Position numbers and translations under genes: made by a program. From Sediminibacterium sp. (lineage in GTDB: Bacteria > Bacteroidota > Bacteroidia > Chitinophagales > Chitinophagaceae): 64,000 nt of DNA. The number at the start of each line of letters is the position of its first letter. The first letter of the stretch is position 1. The DNA is taken from positions 62,001-126,000 of the forward strand of contig NZ_JAHVAA010000007.1 of the NCBI RefSeq assembly GCF_019264485.1, written 5' to 3'. Of this stretch, positions 16,092 to 25,726 are shown in pieces. The notes beneath the pieces are model-generated. The model was not told where the DNA came from, did no database searches, and worked only from the letters and a program-made list of their open reading frames with translations.

Positions 16092-17876
16092 ATGATTGTA
16101 AAAAGACTTTTTGATTGTTTGCAACACCAGTTACAACATTTTCCTAAAAAAGATATGTTGGCTGCAAAGGAGAAGGGGCAGTGGGTAACCTATAGTACCG
16201 AACAGGTTGTGGATACGGTGAACAGGTTTAGTGCAGGATTACTAAAATTAGGTGTAAGTGCAAAAGATGTTACACCGGAGTCGAGCGATAAAATTGCCAT
16301 CATCAGCAATAACCGCCCGGAATGGATTTTTACAGACCTCGCAGTACAGCAAATAGGAGCTATACTGGTTCCGGTTTATCCAACAACAAACCCGGCAGAA
16401 CTGGAGTTTATTCTGAATGATGCAGCTGTTCAATACCTTTTTGTAAGTAGTGCGGAGTTGCTGGAGAAGGCAAAAACAGTAGCTGCAAAAGTACCTTCTA
16501 TAAAAGCCATTTTTACATTTGATACGATTGAGGGAGCAAGGCACTGGTCAGAAGTAACGGCACTGGCCGATGAGATATCTGTACAAGAGGTAAAAACCAT
16601 CAGTGCAACCATTCCTGTATCGCATCTGGCAACGATTATTTATACATCGGGTACAACCGGTACGCCAAAAGGTGTAATGTTAAGCCACAGGAATATTTAT
16701 TCCAATGTGCAGTTTTCAAAAGAAAGTTTTCCGTTTAATGATGCACCGGAAACAAAAGTGCTCAGCTTTCTTCCTTTGAATCATATTTTCGAAAAAACAG
16801 TAACCTATATTTATCTCTACAGTGGTATCAGCATTTATTATGCCGAAAGTCTTGAAACCATTGGTGATAATCTTCGTGAAATAAAACCAGATGGCTTTAC
16901 AACCGTTCCCCGTTTACTTGAAAAAGTATTCGAGCGTATAATGGCCAAAGGAAATGAATTGACGGGCATCAAGAGAAAATTATTTTTCTGGGCCGTTTCA
17001 TTGGCAGAACGCTATGACAACCTGAAAAGTGGGGGCTTCTGGTATAATATTCAACTGGCACTTGCCAATAAACTGATTTTTAGCAAATGGCGCGAAGCAT
17101 TAGGAGGTAATGTTTCATTTATTGTAACGGGTGGAGCCGCCTGTCAGGTAAAACTCTTACGTATATTTAATGCAGCCCGAATTCCGGTATTTGAAGGCTA
17201 TGGGCCAACTGAAAACAGTCCGGTTATTAGTGTAAACCGTCAGGCTAAAGGACTTACAAAATTCGGTACTGTGGGACCCTTAATCAACGGAGTAGAGCTC
17301 CGGCTGGCGGAAGATGGCGAGATTTGTGTAGCAGGCCCAAGTGTGATGGAAGGGTATTACAAACGTCCTGATCTTACTGCTGAAGCGGTAATAAACGGCT
17401 GGTTGCATACAGGAGATATTGGTGTATTAGAAGATGGTAAATTCCTTAAAATTACAGACCGCAAAAAAGAGTTGTTTAAAACCAGCGGAGGTAAATATGT
17501 AGCCCCGCAACCTATCGAAAATAAACTAAAAGAAAGTCCTTTCATCGAACAGGTAATGGTGGTGGGCTCGGAAAGAAAATTTGTAGGAGCATTAATTGTT
17601 CCATCTTTTCTTACTTTAAAAGAATGGATGAAAGAAAAGGGTGTTAATTATACAACGAATGAAGATGCGATACATAATCCTCATGTTCTGGAGCTGTATC
17701 GTGAACTGGTAGAAAGCTATAACAGCTATTTTAACCATGTGGAGCAGATTAAAAAATTTGAATTACTGCCACAGGAATGGACCATCGATACCGGCGAAAT
17801 GACGCCTAAAATGAGCCTGAAACGAAAAGTAGTGATGGAGAAATTCAAAACGGCAATCGACCATATTTATGCCTGA
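16092..17876 (+). CDS. Long-chain fatty-acid--CoA ligase (AMP-forming)
   Basis: 594 residues from the ATG at 16092; a TTG 15 bases earlier is in frame but less likely. It belongs to the ANL adenylating superfamily: P-loop IIYTSGTTGTPKGVMLSHRN (about 181-200), FLPLNHIFEKT, EGYGPTENSPVIS (A5), GWLHTGDIGVLEDGKFLKITDRKKELFKTSGGKYVAPQPIEN (A7-A8) and a C-terminal lysine region TPKMSLKRKVVMEKF. This arrangement is that of FadD15/FAA1-like long-chain acyl-CoA synthetases, which activate fatty acids for beta-oxidation or lipid synthesis. It is single-gene on the plus strand. Acyl-CoA is the substrate of serine palmitoyltransferase, so a link to the nearby lipid cluster is possible but not shown. Confidence 0.92.
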   Translation: MIVKRLFDCLQHQLQHFPKKDMLAAKEKGQWVTYSTEQVVDTVNRFSAGLLKLGVSAKDVTPESSDKIAIISNNRPEWIFTDLAVQQIGAILVPVYPTTNPAELEFILNDAAVQYLFVSSAELLEKAKTVAAKVPSIKAIFTFDTIEGARHWSEVTALADEISVQEVKTISATIPVSHLATIIYTSGTTGTPKGVMLSHRNIYSNVQFSKESFPFNDAPETKVLSFLPLNHIFEKTVTYIYLYSGISIYYAESLETIGDNLREIKPDGFTTVPRLLEKVFERIMAKGNELTGIKRKLFFWAVSLAERYDNLKSGGFWYNIQLALANKLIFSKWREALGGNVSFIVTGGAACQVKLLRIFNAARIPVFEGYGPTENSPVISVNRQAKGLTKFGTVGPLINGVELRLAEDGEICVAGPSVMEGYYKRPDLTAEAVINGWLHTGDIGVLEDGKFLKITDRKKELFKTSGGKYVAPQPIENKLKESPFIEQVMVVGSERKFVGALIVPSFLTLKEWMKEKGVNYTTNEDAIHNPHVLELYRELVESYNSYFNHVEQIKKFELLPQEWTIDTGEMTPKMSLKRKVVMEKFKTAIDHIYA

Positions 17877-18013
17877 TACACTTCTTTATTTTCCCCCAAA
17901 AAGAAGAGGTAGAAAGGGTCAGTATTTTTTCGGCAGCATAATAAATCAGCCGGAATTATTGTCATTTTAGTAAAAGTGACTTAAAATATTTTATATAAGT
18001 ATACCAACCCAAT

Positions 18014-19879
18014 ATGATTGAACCAGGCATTTATCGTGCAATGATTGAAAATGCAATGGATGCATTTTTTCTAACCAAAACAGATGGTACCATACTGGAT
18101 GCCAATCCTGCTGCATGTAAAATGTTTGGCTACACACAAGAAGAATTACAGGGTGCCGATCGGAGACAGATTATTGATGTTGAATCACCTGGTCTGGAAA
18201 AACACCTTAAAGAAAGACAGGAAAAAGGAAAAGTTATTTGTGAGTTAATTGGTATCAGGAGAAGTGGAGAAAAATTTCCAATCTGGGTTTCTTCGGTCAT
18301 TTTCAGTGGAAAAGACGGAGAGCAAAATACGTTTACGATTATACAGGATATCTCGGAACTGAAACTGAAAGAGAAAGAGTTGAAAGAAGCCGAGATGAAT
18401 ATGAGGATGGTATTGAATCATACGGAAGAACTATTTATAATATTGGATAAGGATCTCAGGATTGTGAACTTTAATAAAGCGACAGAGGAAAAATCAAAAA
18501 AATTACTAGGCGTTCCATTCGAAAAAGGAAGATCAATATTCGATAGTGCTGCTCCTGAAAGACTCGCATACCTGAAAGAGTTATACGCGGATGTTTTGAA
18601 TGGATCGACACGCCGCAACATTGTAGAAATACCAGCCACAGCCGAGCATGCTAAGTTTATTATAGACATTCGTTACTCACCTCTTTATGATAAAGGTCAG
18701 GTAACTGGAGTAATTATTAATGTGCATGACATTACAGAAACAAAGGAAAAAGAAGCAACACTCCTGAAAACCAATGAAAGGTTTTATTACGCTACTAAAG
18801 CAACCAACGATGCAATATGGGATTGGGATATACAAAATGATATGGTATTGCGTGTTGGTGATGGACTGAAGAATATGTTCGGCTATGAAATAGAAGATGC
18901 AGAAAAGGATAAGAACTTTTGGATAGACCGGGTGCATATGGATGATGTAAAGAAGATGGTTGAAAAACGGAGTCGTATTCTATTTCATACCAATGAACTG
19001 TATTGGGAAGATGAGTATAGGTTCAGAAGAGCAGATGGAACATATGCGTATGTTTTCGACAAAGGGTATATTATTCGGAGTGCGGACGGAAAACCAGAAA
19101 GAATGATTGGCGCAACACAGGATGTATCAGAGCGAAAAGAATCGGAGGCCTTATTGCTCGAATTAAATAACCGGCTTAAGAAAAGAGCCGAGGAACTGGT
19201 AAATTCAAATATTGAACTGGAGCGTTTTGCCTATGTGGCCTCACACGATTTACAGGAACCATTGAGAATGGTAACGAGTTTTTTGCAGTTATTCAGGAAA
19301 AGATATGAAGGAAAAATCGACGAAACTGCCGATCAGTATATTCATTTTGCCGTAGATGGCGCAGAACGTATGAAAACACTGATAATGGACTTGCTTGAAT
19401 ATTCAAGGGTAGGTTCCAGTGCAGAAGTATTTCAGGAAACTGACCTGAATTTTCTTCTTAAAGAGTTACAGGCAGTTTTTTATAAATCATGTGAAGAAAC
19501 TGGTGCAACAATTCATATTGACCCAATGCCAACAGTTAAAGCCAATAAAACGCAGTTATTTCAGTTGTTTCAAAACCTTGTAAGCAATGCTTTAAAGTAT
19601 CACAGTGATCGCGTTCCTGAAATTACAATTAGCTATGAGGAAAAAGAAGAAGAATATGTATTTGTGGTAAAAGATAATGGAATTGGAATTGATTCATCAT
19701 TTCACGAAAAAATATTTGTCATATTTCATCGGTTACACAGCCGTTCGGAATATAGCGGAACCGGAATTGGCCTTGCTATCTGTAAGAAAATCGTTGAAAG
19801 GCATGGAGGAAAAATATGGATAGAATCAGAACCAGGCTCGGGTAGTAGCTTTTTCTTTTCTATTTCAAAAAGAATATAA
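18014..19879 (+). CDS. PAS-domain sensor histidine kinase (soluble)
   Basis: 621 residues, no transmembrane segment. There are three PAS domains (about 5-120, 125-245, 255-380); the third has PAS-fold-3 character (WDIQNDMVLRVGDGLKNMFGY through GATQDVSERKE). A coiled linker leads to a HisKA domain with the phospho-acceptor His411 in SHDLQEPLRM. The HATPase domain has N-box NLVSNALKYH, G1 DNGIGID, and G2 GTGIGLAICKKIVERHGGKIWIES. There is no receiver domain. It shares PAS-3 similarity with the next gene (95 bases downstream), which starts with a receiver domain. The two may work together in a phosphorelay; the signal is unknown. Confidence 0.92.
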   Translation: MIEPGIYRAMIENAMDAFFLTKTDGTILDANPAACKMFGYTQEELQGADRRQIIDVESPGLEKHLKERQEKGKVICELIGIRRSGEKFPIWVSSVIFSGKDGEQNTFTIIQDISELKLKEKELKEAEMNMRMVLNHTEELFIILDKDLRIVNFNKATEEKSKKLLGVPFEKGRSIFDSAAPERLAYLKELYADVLNGSTRRNIVEIPATAEHAKFIIDIRYSPLYDKGQVTGVIINVHDITETKEKEATLLKTNERFYYATKATNDAIWDWDIQNDMVLRVGDGLKNMFGYEIEDAEKDKNFWIDRVHMDDVKKMVEKRSRILFHTNELYWEDEYRFRRADGTYAYVFDKGYIIRSADGKPERMIGATQDVSERKESEALLLELNNRLKKRAEELVNSNIELERFAYVASHDLQEPLRMVTSFLQLFRKRYEGKIDETADQYIHFAVDGAERMKTLIMDLLEYSRVGSSAEVFQETDLNFLLKELQAVFYKSCEETGATIHIDPMPTVKANKTQLFQLFQNLVSNALKYHSDRVPEITISYEEKEEEYVFVVKDNGIGIDSSFHEKIFVIFHRLHSRSEYSGTGIGLAICKKIVERHGGKIWIESEPGSGSSFFFSISKRI

Positions 19880-19974
19880 AGACTGAGTATTGTTTTCGTT
19901 TCTTTAAATGTTTAGTATATTGTTATAGTAACACATGAAAACCCTGAAATATTCTATCACCCAAACGGCCGGCC

Positions 19975-22197
19975 ATGTCCGAGAGTAGTCACCAAGCATT
20001 GACGATACTGATTGTGGAGGACAACCCCGGAGATCTCTTTCTTCTGGAAGAATTGCTGAAAAGTACATCATTACCTATACGCCGGTTAATTAAAGTAATA
20101 AGTGCTACAGAGGCCAAGCTGGCCTTGCAGCAGGAAGAAGTAAACCTTGTTTTACTTGATTTGAGTTTGCCCGATAGCAATGGCCTGGAGTCTTACGAAT
20201 CGGTGAACGAATATGCAGCCTCCATACCAATTATTGTTCTTACAGGTTTAATAGATATGGAAATAGCACTCGAAACCATGGCAAGCGGCGCACAGGACTA
20301 TCTTATTAAAGGAGAATTTGACGAAAAACTGCTTGATAAATCGGTACAATATAGTATTGAACGTAAGAAAAGCCAGGAAAATTTAAGGGAAAGCAATGAT
20401 CGATACAGGTTTGTTACAAGAGCCACAAATGATGTGGTATGGGATATGAACCTTGAATCGAAAATAATACTCTGGGCAGGCGAAAATCTTCAAAGACTCT
20501 TTGGCTATGCGTTACCTGATGATGAAAGTGATTTTAATTTCTGGGCAGAAAAAATACACGAAGATGAAAGAACCGCAGTAGTAAACAGGTTACTGGACAC
20601 CTGCAATGGCAATAGGGGTGAGTTATGGAGTGATGAATACCGGTTTAAACGGGCCGATGGAACAGATGCTTATGTGCTTGATAAAGGATACCTGTTGTAT
20701 AAAAATGGAAGAGCCGTTCGAATGATTGGCTCTATGCAGGATATTACAGAAAGAAAACTGGCAGAATTGCAGGTAATGAATAGTGAAAGAAGATTTCGTT
20801 CATTGGTGCAAAACGGCTCAGACATGATTAAAATACTCGATAAAAACGGAGTATTTATATTTTCTAGTCCGAGTGTTGAACAGGTGCTCGGCTATGCTTC
20901 AGATCAAATTGTAGGGAAGACTTTTTTTGAGTTTATGCATCCTGATGAAGTTATAGATATGAGGAAACATTTTGAAATCATCAAAGACTCCGATTATCAT
21001 GAGATACAGTATTTCCAGTTTAGAAATGCAGCAGGAGAATGGCGGTGGCTGGAAACAAAGCTTACTAACTTATTAAATGATCCGGCTGTAAAAGGCATAG
21101 TTTCCAATTCAAGAGATGTAACTGAAAAGAAAAAAGCAGAAGAAGCGATTCGCGCTTCTGAAGAAAGGTATAGGAACCTGTTTTTTTATAATCCAATGTC
21201 GATTTATATCTGGGATATTGAAACATTTGAAATATTGGAAGTTAATGATACAGCTCCAAGAGAATATGGTTATACAAGAGAAGAATTCCTCGGATTGACC
21301 ATGCTGAAATTAAGAAAGGAGGAAGATGTTCCAAAATATCTTGAATTTACAAAGCAACTGATTGGTGCAGGCCCTGATAAAGTTACTCAGGGTGTATGGA
21401 AGCACATCCATAAAAATGGAGAACCTATTTTTATGGAGATCTATTCACAAAAAATAACTTTTAAAGACCGGAATGCAGTGATAGCGCTGGCAAATAATGT
21501 AACAGAAAAAATTCGGCTGGAGAAAAAACTGGAAGAAGAGAGAAATGCCAAGCAAAAAGAAATTACAGAAGCAGTAATACGTGTGCAGGAAAAGGAACGA
21601 TATGAAATAAGCCGTGAATTGCATGATAATGTAAATCAGCAATTAACGGTGGCCATGATGTATATCGCTACGGCAGAGAAAGGAACAGGCAATGCTGAAG
21701 CCTTATTAAAACAATCGTCAGGGTTTATTTATAATGCAATTGAGGAGATTAGAAAGTTATCAAAAGCACTGGTAACACCATTAATCAAAGATTTTGGTCT
21801 CTGTAAAGCCATAGATGGTTTAATAGAAGATATACAGATGGCTAATACGATACAGCTCGATTTCTTTTATGGTAATTTTCACGAAGAAGATATCAGCTAT
21901 GAATTTAAGCTGAATATATTCCGTATTGTACAGGAACAGATGAACAATATCATTAAACACGCTCAGGCAAAACAAGTGGTGATCGAATTATACCGCGATG
22001 AGAAAATAGTACTTTCAGTTAGTGATGACGGAAAAGGTTTCGATACAAAAATTAAAAGAAATGGAATCGGGCTTAATAATATTCAAACGAGAACTGAATT
22101 GTACACCGGTAGTATTGCAATACAATCTGAGCCGGGTAAAGGCTGTAAAATTAAAATTGAATTTCCAGTTACAAATGACATACTTGTAGCCGGATAA
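19975..22197 (+). CDS. Hybrid receiver-PAS-histidine kinase (HisKA_3 type)
   Basis: 740 residues. An N-terminal receiver domain (about 9-125) carries phospho-acceptor Asp62 (LLDLSLPDSNG) and a conserved Lys in DYLIKGEFDEKLL. Three PAS domains follow (about 140-260, 268-390, 395-515), then a HisKA_3 dimerisation domain with His550 in RELHDNVNQQL and a HATPase with NIIKHAQAKQVVIELYR and DDGKGFD. HisKA_3 (NarX/DesK-like) kinases normally partner LuxR-type regulators; none lies in this window. The receiver could accept phosphate from the upstream kinase. It is cytoplasmic, with no transmembrane helix. Confidence 0.9.
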   Translation: MSESSHQALTILIVEDNPGDLFLLEELLKSTSLPIRRLIKVISATEAKLALQQEEVNLVLLDLSLPDSNGLESYESVNEYAASIPIIVLTGLIDMEIALETMASGAQDYLIKGEFDEKLLDKSVQYSIERKKSQENLRESNDRYRFVTRATNDVVWDMNLESKIILWAGENLQRLFGYALPDDESDFNFWAEKIHEDERTAVVNRLLDTCNGNRGELWSDEYRFKRADGTDAYVLDKGYLLYKNGRAVRMIGSMQDITERKLAELQVMNSERRFRSLVQNGSDMIKILDKNGVFIFSSPSVEQVLGYASDQIVGKTFFEFMHPDEVIDMRKHFEIIKDSDYHEIQYFQFRNAAGEWRWLETKLTNLLNDPAVKGIVSNSRDVTEKKKAEEAIRASEERYRNLFFYNPMSIYIWDIETFEILEVNDTAPREYGYTREEFLGLTMLKLRKEEDVPKYLEFTKQLIGAGPDKVTQGVWKHIHKNGEPIFMEIYSQKITFKDRNAVIALANNVTEKIRLEKKLEEERNAKQKEITEAVIRVQEKERYEISRELHDNVNQQLTVAMMYIATAEKGTGNAEALLKQSSGFIYNAIEEIRKLSKALVTPLIKDFGLCKAIDGLIEDIQMANTIQLDFFYGNFHEEDISYEFKLNIFRIVQEQMNNIIKHAQAKQVVIELYRDEKIVLSVSDDGKGFDTKIKRNGIGLNNIQTRTELYTGSIAIQSEPGKGCKIKIEFPVTNDILVAG

Positions 22198-22222
22198 TTT
22201 CTTGACCAGGATGCAAAAAAAG

Positions 22223-22271
22223 AAGCCGCAGATTCACAGATTAATTTTACTAATCTTTGAACCTGTGGCTT
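22223..22271. repeat. Long palindrome between convergent genes
   Basis: AAGCCGCAG (22223-22231) pairs with CTGTGGCTT (22263-22271), TTCA with TGAA, and AGATTA with TAATCT around an AT-rich loop, so about 19 bp of stem with small mismatches. It lies between the convergent kinase and amidohydrolase genes. It may serve as a two-way terminator although no long U-tract follows. The wording (CCGCAGATTCACAGATTA) looks like a dispersed intergenic repeat. Confidence 0.6.
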
Positions 22272-22304
22272 AAATAGAGAAGAAGTGTAATGTTTATTCC
22301 AAGA

Positions 22305-23888
22305 TTACTCAATACCCGGCTGTTTCAATTTCCAACCGGTTTTAGCTTTCTCTGCATCAACTATTTTCTTTACATCAGCCAGTAATTTCTTTGCGTCATA
22401 TACAACGCCATCTTTTATGGTAAACTGAACACCACCTGTTCGTACAATCTTATTTTCTTTGGTCAGTTCAATGGCACCAGTACCATAGAGTACCTGTAAA
22501 TTTTTTAACGGGTTGGCATTTATAATTACTATATCGGCCAGTTTACCTACTTCAATACTGCCAATTTCCTTTTCCATACCCAATGCCTGTGCACCATATA
22601 AAGTAGCAGAACGAATTACTTCCAGTGGATGAAAACCAGCTTCACGTAAGAGTTCAAGTTCGCGTATATAACCAAAACCATAAGTCTGGTAAATAAATCC
22701 ATTATCGGAACCGGCAGTTACACGCCCACCACGATTTTTATATTCATTAATAAAACTCATCCATAACCTATAGTTGTTTTTCCACTCTACTTCCTGCTCC
22801 GTTCCCCAATTATGCCAGTACGATCCGTGGCTCTGGTAACTGGGTTCATAAAATTTCCAGAGAGAAGGCAATGTATAATCCTCATGCCACTCAGCTCTTC
22901 TTGCGCGGTGAAGGTCGCGGTTGGCTTCGTAGATATTAAAAGTAGGATCCAGTGTAAAATCAAGCGCAATCAATTCATTCATTACTTTGTTCCAGTGATC
23001 GGAATAAGGAGGGGCTGCCTGTTTCCATAATTTACCGGCTTCTTCAAAACGGTGTTGCTCATTATTATAATTATAATCTGAAGGGTAGTTTTGAATGGTT
23101 TTATCAGTGAATAAAGCCTCGGGTAATCCATACCAGTGTTCCATACTTGTCATACCTGCCCTTGCCGAGTTTAATACATTCCACCTGGCAACATCGGTTT
23201 GTGCATGGTGAGCAGTAGAACGTAACCCCAGTGCTTTGTTTTCACGAACAGCAGCATCCATTACTTCAGGCGATGCTCCAAAAAATTTAATACCATCGGC
23301 ACCTTTTTTTGCATTCTCACGAACCCAGTTACGGGCCTGTTCGGCATTGGTAATCGGACCACGGTTACCCTGACCAAAAGAAGTATAAGCAAAAATGCGG
23401 GGAGCAGTAATGGAATTGGCTGCGCTTTTACGTTTGTGTTCAAGCACCCAGTCTAAACCATTACCGGCCGAAGGGTCGCGTATAGTGGTAATACCATGTG
23501 CCATCCACAATTTAAAAACATATTCGGCAGGAGTGCCCTGCGCCGTACCTCCAATATGACCATGCATATCAATTAATCCGGGCAGTGCATACATGCCTTC
23601 GCAGTTCAGTTCTTTACCGCCTGCTTTGAGTACAGGTCTTCTGTTTTGGTTAATCGGTAATCCCGGACTACCCACCCCCTGTATCTGAACAATACGGTTG
23701 TTTTCAATTACAATATCCATCGGCCCCAGCGGAGGTGCACCGGTACCATTGATGAGGGTAACACCGCGAATGATGAGCTGTGTGTATGGACCGTCACCAT
23801 CTTTTACCTCAGGAGCTTTTGCTATCTGGGCGTAGAGGGTGAAAAGGGAAAGGTGAAAAGTGAAAAGAAGAGATAGTGCTTTTTTCAT
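22305..23888 (-). CDS. Exported metal-dependent amidohydrolase
   Basis: 527 residues with a signal peptide (about 1-20, LLFTFHLSLFTLYAQ). Amidohydrolase-superfamily features: metal motif LIDMHGHIGG (about 108-117), HGITTIRDPSAG, a mid-protein HHAQTDVARW, the C-terminal metal Asp in TAGSDNGFIYQTYGFG, and the usual ending GSIEVGKLADIVIINANPLKN. It resembles imidazolonepropionase/Xaa-Pro-dipeptidase-like exported amidohydrolases, which hydrolyse cyclic amides, dipeptides or related compounds. The substrate cannot be assigned. It is a single gene convergent with the sensor kinase. Confidence 0.85.
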   Translation of the reverse strand: MKKALSLLFTFHLSLFTLYAQIAKAPEVKDGDGPYTQLIIRGVTLINGTGAPPLGPMDIVIENNRIVQIQGVGSPGLPINQNRRPVLKAGGKELNCEGMYALPGLIDMHGHIGGTAQGTPAEYVFKLWMAHGITTIRDPSAGNGLDWVLEHKRKSAANSITAPRIFAYTSFGQGNRGPITNAEQARNWVRENAKKGADGIKFFGASPEVMDAAVRENKALGLRSTAHHAQTDVARWNVLNSARAGMTSMEHWYGLPEALFTDKTIQNYPSDYNYNNEQHRFEEAGKLWKQAAPPYSDHWNKVMNELIALDFTLDPTFNIYEANRDLHRARRAEWHEDYTLPSLWKFYEPSYQSHGSYWHNWGTEQEVEWKNNYRLWMSFINEYKNRGGRVTAGSDNGFIYQTYGFGYIRELELLREAGFHPLEVIRSATLYGAQALGMEKEIGSIEVGKLADIVIINANPLKNLQVLYGTGAIELTKENKIVRTGGVQFTIKDGVVYDAKKLLADVKKIVDAEKAKTGWKLKQPGIE

Positions 23889-23964
23889 GGCAATTGATTG
23901 GGCAATGAAAATAGCAAATATGTAATTAATTCGGGTTTGTAATTGTTGAATGCTATATAACTAC

Positions 23965-25512
23965 TCAGGTTAGAGTAGTAAGGTATTTCCCCCTGATTAC
24001 GTCCTGAACTGGCTTCCCTTCAATCTTACTCTCCAGCCATGAAATAACATCGAGGTACATAAATGCACGGTTTTCAAGACTGTTTTTTTCAAGTGGTCGG
24101 AGCTTATTTAATAACAGTTCAAACTGAGGCTTCAGTTTTCGTGGGGTAAGTTTGAAAGATTGTTTGAGGAAAGAAAATATTTCTAATTCAACCGTACTCA
24201 GGTTTTGCATCTTGGCCATAAACCGGTAGACCGACTTCAACAGGTACTCTAATAAATCAAAGTTACCCAGTTCATAATGTGCAATGAGGTGTAACAAACG
24301 GGCATAACATTGAAGGTCGGTTCGCAGGTCAACTTTGAGGTTGATGATTTTATTCAGGTAGTCAATACTTTTTTCATGATCACCTGAGCCAAAATATAAA
24401 GACGCAAATTTATAATAGAACACAAGAATCCGATGCCTGTCTAAATAAATCTCATACTCTTTCAGCTTCTCTTCAATCTCTGGCACCAGTAATAAACCTT
24501 TTGTAAAACTGCCTTCCATAAAATGTTTATTCAGCTTGGCAGTATACAGGTACAAAAAAGTTTGTATCAGGTTATTGTGGTTATGCTGAACTACAGGGTC
24601 ATGTGTAAAACGTTCAAACTGCTGAATGGTTTCTTCAAATTTTTTGTGGTTGCGTAAATCAAAATGTGCACTTAACAGGTTATGCATACCCTTGATATAG
24701 TGTGCCGTTTCCACTTCAATCATTTTTGGGGAACTATTAAAAAGGTCAACCCATTTCTGACAATACCGGTAATACAGCAAAAAATCCTGTATAATAAAAC
24801 CATACCAGCAATAAGACTGATAACGATAAAGTTTCTCATAAAACCCGTCGCAGTTTTTAACCTGTTCGAGCAGCTCCTGTTTAAATATCTGGTCTACTTC
24901 TGCCCTGTCTTTTTCATTTCTGGCATGACCATTCTGAATATACCAACTGTACAATAGCAGGGAAAGATCAGATAACTGACCGATCAGGCGTAAGCGGCCA
25001 TTGATTTCTTCCGATTCTGCACTCAGCTTCTCGGCCCTGTCCTGCATGCTTCTGGTAATATGAAGTGCCTCAATTTTTTTCTCCAGAAAAACAACCTGTA
25101 AAATATATGTAACCTGGTGGTGGTTACGGGCCAAATCCTTGATTTTATCCAGCACTTTCAAACTCTGCAGGTATAAACCTTTATTGTATAAAAGTCGTGC
25201 AAAATCGAGCTGTTCATGTAACTGAAGATCAATATTCTCTTCTTTTTTCAGTGAGCGCAGGCTTGTAAGTACTTCCTGGTACAAGCGGGCTTTGAGATTC
25301 GATAGCTGTTGTTTTTGTATACCGGGATGTTTTTTTAACAGGGTTTCTTCATCATAATGCTTCATTTTATCAAGTGCATCGAATAACTGAACCACTTTCA
25401 GATCGCCTGAACCACCGGAAGAACTTTTCATATACAGTTTAAAATGACGCTTTTCGGCCGTTTCGAGTGACTGTATCAACTGAAAAAGGGTATCTGTACT
25501 TCGGTTAGGCAT
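23965..25512 (-). CDS. Conserved helical protein of unknown function
   Basis: 515 residues, not recognised. There is no signal peptide, transmembrane helix or enzyme motif. The sequence is rich in Leu, Lys, Glu and Tyr, with regularly spaced helix pairs such as FARLLYNKGLYLQSLKVLDKIKDLARNH and YYKFASLYFGSGDHEKSIDYLNKIINLK, which resemble degenerate TPR repeats. It starts MPNRSTDTLFQLIQSLETAEKRHFKLYMK, a beginning I associate with a family common in Chitinophagaceae and relatives. A scaffold or regulatory role is possible. It is transcribed away from leuA, with a 214-base spacer between the two starts. Confidence 0.7.
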   Translation of the reverse strand: MPNRSTDTLFQLIQSLETAEKRHFKLYMKSSSGGSGDLKVVQLFDALDKMKHYDEETLLKKHPGIQKQQLSNLKARLYQEVLTSLRSLKKEENIDLQLHEQLDFARLLYNKGLYLQSLKVLDKIKDLARNHHQVTYILQVVFLEKKIEALHITRSMQDRAEKLSAESEEINGRLRLIGQLSDLSLLLYSWYIQNGHARNEKDRAEVDQIFKQELLEQVKNCDGFYEKLYRYQSYCWYGFIIQDFLLYYRYCQKWVDLFNSSPKMIEVETAHYIKGMHNLLSAHFDLRNHKKFEETIQQFERFTHDPVVQHNHNNLIQTFLYLYTAKLNKHFMEGSFTKGLLLVPEIEEKLKEYEIYLDRHRILVFYYKFASLYFGSGDHEKSIDYLNKIINLKVDLRTDLQCYARLLHLIAHYELGNFDLLEYLLKSVYRFMAKMQNLSTVELEIFSFLKQSFKLTPRKLKPQFELLLNKLRPLEKNSLENRAFMYLDVISWLESKIEGKPVQDVIRGKYLTTLT

Positions 25513-25726
25513 GGTAAATCTTACTGGTTAAAATCCTTTACTGACAAGGGTTTTATTGGAATTGGGGTTGCTTATACAGTGTAAAATAACATCAATTTTG
25601 ATCTGAAACCCCTCAATATCTCATCTAAATTCGAAGATAAGCAGGCTGTTGATTTGTTAATACAGGCAATCATTAACAAAATTCTTCAGCTTGCTTTTTT
25701 ATCCCAATTATAAAAACGAAGACGAA

